Notes under the pieces: model-generated
Told to the model about the DNA's origin: nothing
Seen by the model: only the letters and a program-made list of their open reading frames with translations
The model's database searches: none
Shown here: piece by piece, positions 8,781 to 10,917 of the stretch
How positions within the stretch are numbered: the stretch's first letter is position 1
Layout: each line of letters opens with the position of its first letter
Source of the DNA: Fragilaria radians
Lineage: Eukaryota; Bacillariophyta; Fragilariophyceae; Fragilariales; Fragilariaceae
DNA: 10,917 nucleotides
Assembly: GCA_900642245.1 (NCBI GenBank)
Contig: CAAAJI010001281.1
Location: 1-10,917 of the forward strand
Reading direction: 5' to 3'
Translations under genes and position numbers: made by a program

Positions 8781-9680
8781 ATGGGTAAAGCCAAGATTTC
8801 AAAAATTGACAGTCCGGTTGCAATATCTCACAGTCCGAGCCCATCTGCAGATTCCCCTTCAGCGACGGGGCTAATTTCCTCAAAACGGCAACAACAGAAA
8901 ATCTTTGTAACACAAGAGCCGATTGACGTTCTTTCCAACGGAGAGGCTTCCCACGCTTCCAAAGTAATTGCCCAAGATAACCATGACTATCGAATTAGTA
9001 AAGGGGAAACGGCTATTGCTCCAGAGGAAGGATCAATTTCTTTAGATAATGCTGGATTCGATAACAACGAAACGTCAGGATATAAGACTATTTCATTACA
9101 CGAAATCAATGATATTCCCAGCAGGGAAATAGAGCATGTGGCTAACGCTGGACAGCACAATTCAAGATCTCGAAGTAAGCATGTCGACCCTTCTGTCACA
9201 GGAAACCAGAGCGTTACAGCTCAAATGCAAAGCGGCAGTTCTCCGTCTCCAGGAATTCCAAACGACGGGCTTCCGATTTATTTTACAGATACCCACAATA
9301 AAAGCACCCATGCTAGAAAATTAGAGAAGTCACCCCTTCGACGAAGCAAATCAAGCCATAAGAACACTTCCTCAGATAGAGAAATCACGCGAAAAAAAGT
9401 GAAAGAATCTGGGAAAAACGTTGAAGGGGACACTTATATCGACAATCACGATGAGGATGATTTAGATTCTTCTTTCACAGACATTCTTAGTGATTCGTCA
9501 GCAAGAACAATCCAAAGGAGTAATGTCACCACAATTCAAAAATCAACTAAGAAAGATCGAACTAAAGCATTTTGCAACGCGGTCAACTCTTACAGGCGGG
9601 AAGCCAGGAACTCACCGAAGCCTCGAAAGAAAAAACTAGAAGGAAATACAGATCTTAAAGAATTGAGGCGCTCAGTTTAA
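8781..9680 (+). CDS. C-terminal part of the same serine/arginine-rich gene, in a shifted frame
   Basis: A 299-codon frame from ATG 8781 to TAA 9678-9680. The frame is open further upstream to 8655, just after TGA 8652-8654. That upstream part has the same Ser-rich style (SIYSESNASISSPRDRN, then STALKEIIHSMGKAK), so the ATG at 8781 is probably an internal Met. I read it as the second half of one gene joined by a -1 frame change in 8655-8673. The protein repeats features of the first half: a SADSP motif at residues 22-26 followed by KRQQQK, a basic Ser cluster (SPLRRSKSSHK), an acidic patch (DNHDEDDLDSSFTDILSD) and a strongly basic C-terminus (RREARNSPKPRKKK). Its last 50 codons lie in the tandem duplication. 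An independent gene or an intron joining the halves remains possible. Confidence 0.65.
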   Translation: MGKAKISKIDSPVAISHSPSPSADSPSATGLISSKRQQQKIFVTQEPIDVLSNGEASHASKVIAQDNHDYRISKGETAIAPEEGSISLDNAGFDNNETSGYKTISLHEINDIPSREIEHVANAGQHNSRSRSKHVDPSVTGNQSVTAQMQSGSSPSPGIPNDGLPIYFTDTHNKSTHARKLEKSPLRRSKSSHKNTSSDREITRKKVKESGKNVEGDTYIDNHDEDDLDSSFTDILSDSSARTIQRSNVTTIQKSTKKDRTKAFCNAVNSYRREARNSPKPRKKKLEGNTDLKELRRSV

Positions 9681-10322
9681 ATTGTTATAATGTTCACATA
9701 CTTGTCATGGTAGTGCAATCGCACAACCCTAATTAACACTGGGTTACTCGTCTCCATAACCATGAATTTTTTTCAAGGGTAAAATTCCAATCATCATCGA
9801 GAGAGTACGTGCATATTAAACCTTAAGTCCTTAATAGAAATGCTAGAATAATTATACACCTAGATTTACAATATACCTAGGACGTTGAATTTTCCGGCGT
9901 TTTTGCAATCTGTCTCACAATTCAAAAATCAACTAAGAAAGATCGAACTAAAGCATTTTGCAACGCGGTCAACTCTTTCAGGCGGGAAGCCAGGAACTCA
10001 CCGAAGCCTCGAAAGAAAAACTAGAAGGAAGTGTAAATTATAAATGACGGTAAATGCTCATAAAAGAATTGTCAAGGTCCTGTAATCGCGCAACCCTAAT
10101 TATACTGACAGAACATTGACAGCAACTAAGCGAGTCGTTGGGTTACTCGGTTAAAAAACCATGATTTTTTTTCAATTATCTTGAGAGTAATTGAATGCCA
10201 ACTCAACTTTATTTTGATGTACATACATCTCAACTTATCGACGTTCTTAAATGGGTATGCTAGAATAATTACACAACTAGATTTGCAATGTACCTAGGAC
10301 TTTGCTTCTGGGGTATTTATTA
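9524..10322 (+). repeat. Tandem duplication of the gene's 3' end and downstream flank
   Basis: Unit 1 is 9524-9910 (387 bp) and unit 2 is 9911-10322 (412 bp). TGTC occurs at the start of each unit (9524, 9911) and just after the second (10323), a microhomology that could mark the join. The opening 115 bp (9531-9645 against 9917-10030) differ by one substitution and one missing A. Later blocks also match: 9704-9735 against 10071-10102 with 5 mismatches in 32, and 9840-9883 against 10257-10300 with 4 in 44. Between blocks there are many indels, including about 30 extra bp in unit 2 near 10107-10138. Confidence 0.9.
9917..10024 (+). pseudogene. Duplicated fragment of the gene's C-terminal coding region
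   Basis: This piece copies codons for TIQKSTKKDRTKAF through NSPKPRKK of the gene above. One change turns Tyr into Phe (NSYRRE to NSFRRE). A missing A in the run of six at 9630-9635 of the parent puts the copy out of frame, so it ends PRKKN followed by TAG at 10022-10024. It has no start codon or promoter of its own, so it is best read as a duplicated exon end. Use as an alternative last exon is conceivable but unsupported. Confidence 0.75.
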
Positions 10323-10917
10323 TGTCTTACCAAAGAAGCTGTAAAGGCTGGGCTGGGAGGGATTATATGACAAATAATTCAGAAAAATGGATTCAAGTTT
10401 GAACAAGTTTAATGTCAAAAATTTTCATGGTTGTCATGGAAGTTGTATTTGATAGTTCTGGATAGGGATAAATTAGAATACATGAGTTAGATAGTATGAT
10501 CAATTTTTATCGACTAGTGATTAAAACTTGGCACTACCTGGCACCATGCGTTAAAGATCATTCATAAAGGTGCAAGGATCGATCTCACAAAGTGGCGTTG
10601 CGTCTGGAAAATTTGATACTCAGAATATAAATGCAATAATTCCTGATTTTCTCAGGAGAAAAGGAATACTTGGAGAGAAAAGCTAGAAAAAGAATGCCCT
10701 CAGATATGCTTGAAATATTGTTTGTAGCAAAATTAGCAATTCCTGTGATGATTGCTCCAGAATAACTGCATTTATTTCTTTTGGAAAATCATCAGTGGAT
10801 GTATTGAGGAATGTTAAGATCATGACAAAATCTCAAGCATCCTTCTAGGGACATATATATTGTGGCAAATATGAGCCATAATTAAGCATTACTAGGACCA
10901 ATGACATCAGAGAAGCT
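10323..10917. other. 3' flank without a recognised gene
   Basis: About 600 bp after the second duplication unit. Short plus-strand fragments read as possible old coding sequence, for example LKIIHKGARIDLTKW around 10550-10600 and PDFLRRKGILGEKS around 10640-10686, but each is broken by stops within 25-30 codons and I recognise no family. No tRNA or repeat array is visible. Confidence 0.4.

Noticed and set aside
6538..9680. Classification as an SR-family splicing factor
   Set aside because: No RNA-recognition motif and no long RS dipeptide tract; the Ser/Arg clusters are short and scattered.

Overview
This window looks like eukaryotic nuclear DNA, most likely from a diatom or another stramenopile. 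It is fairly AT-rich and has long non-coding stretches. It carries a decayed Ty1/copia-type retroelement whose Gag, integrase and reverse transcriptase wording resembles the copia elements known from diatoms. The one convincing cellular gene is a long, uninterrupted frame for a serine- and arginine-rich low-complexity protein. I see no rRNA, tRNA, CRISPR array or bacterial operon. The taxonomic call is inference from retroelement style and gene structure, with no marker gene to confirm it.

Region by region. Bases 38-149 are a tiny foldback (MITE-like) element: two inverted arms of about 38 bp flanked by a perfect 10-bp direct repeat. Bases 160-2429 hold no gene I can support, only short broken frames. 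Bases 2430-5940, on the minus strand, are a copia relic in the order gag, remnant of protease, integrase, reverse transcriptase, RNase H. It has several stops, frameshifts and at least two internal deletions, and no LTR pair that I could find. Bases 5941-6537 are the upstream region of the cellular gene.

Bases 6538-9680, plus strand, hold the gene. It appears as two long frames (6538-8673 and 8781-9680), but the second frame is open upstream to 8655, across the first frame's stop. The simplest reading is one gene of roughly 1,045 codons with a single-base frameshift, or a sequence error, in 8655-8673, inside or near a run of four G. The product looks intrinsically disordered, with basic clusters, many Ser-rich phosphosite-like motifs and a recurring Ser-Ala-Asp-Ser/Cys motif. 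I do not recognise a family.

The 3' end of this gene and its downstream flank are tandemly duplicated (9524-9910 and 9911-10322, TGTC at each boundary). The copied coding part is almost identical over about 115 bp while the adjoining non-coding part has diverged strongly, which suggests later gene conversion. Bases 10323-10917 hold nothing I can assign. There is no sign of genes working together as a pathway: the story is one host gene, one dead retroelement pointing away from it, one foldback element, and a local duplication at the gene's 3' end.
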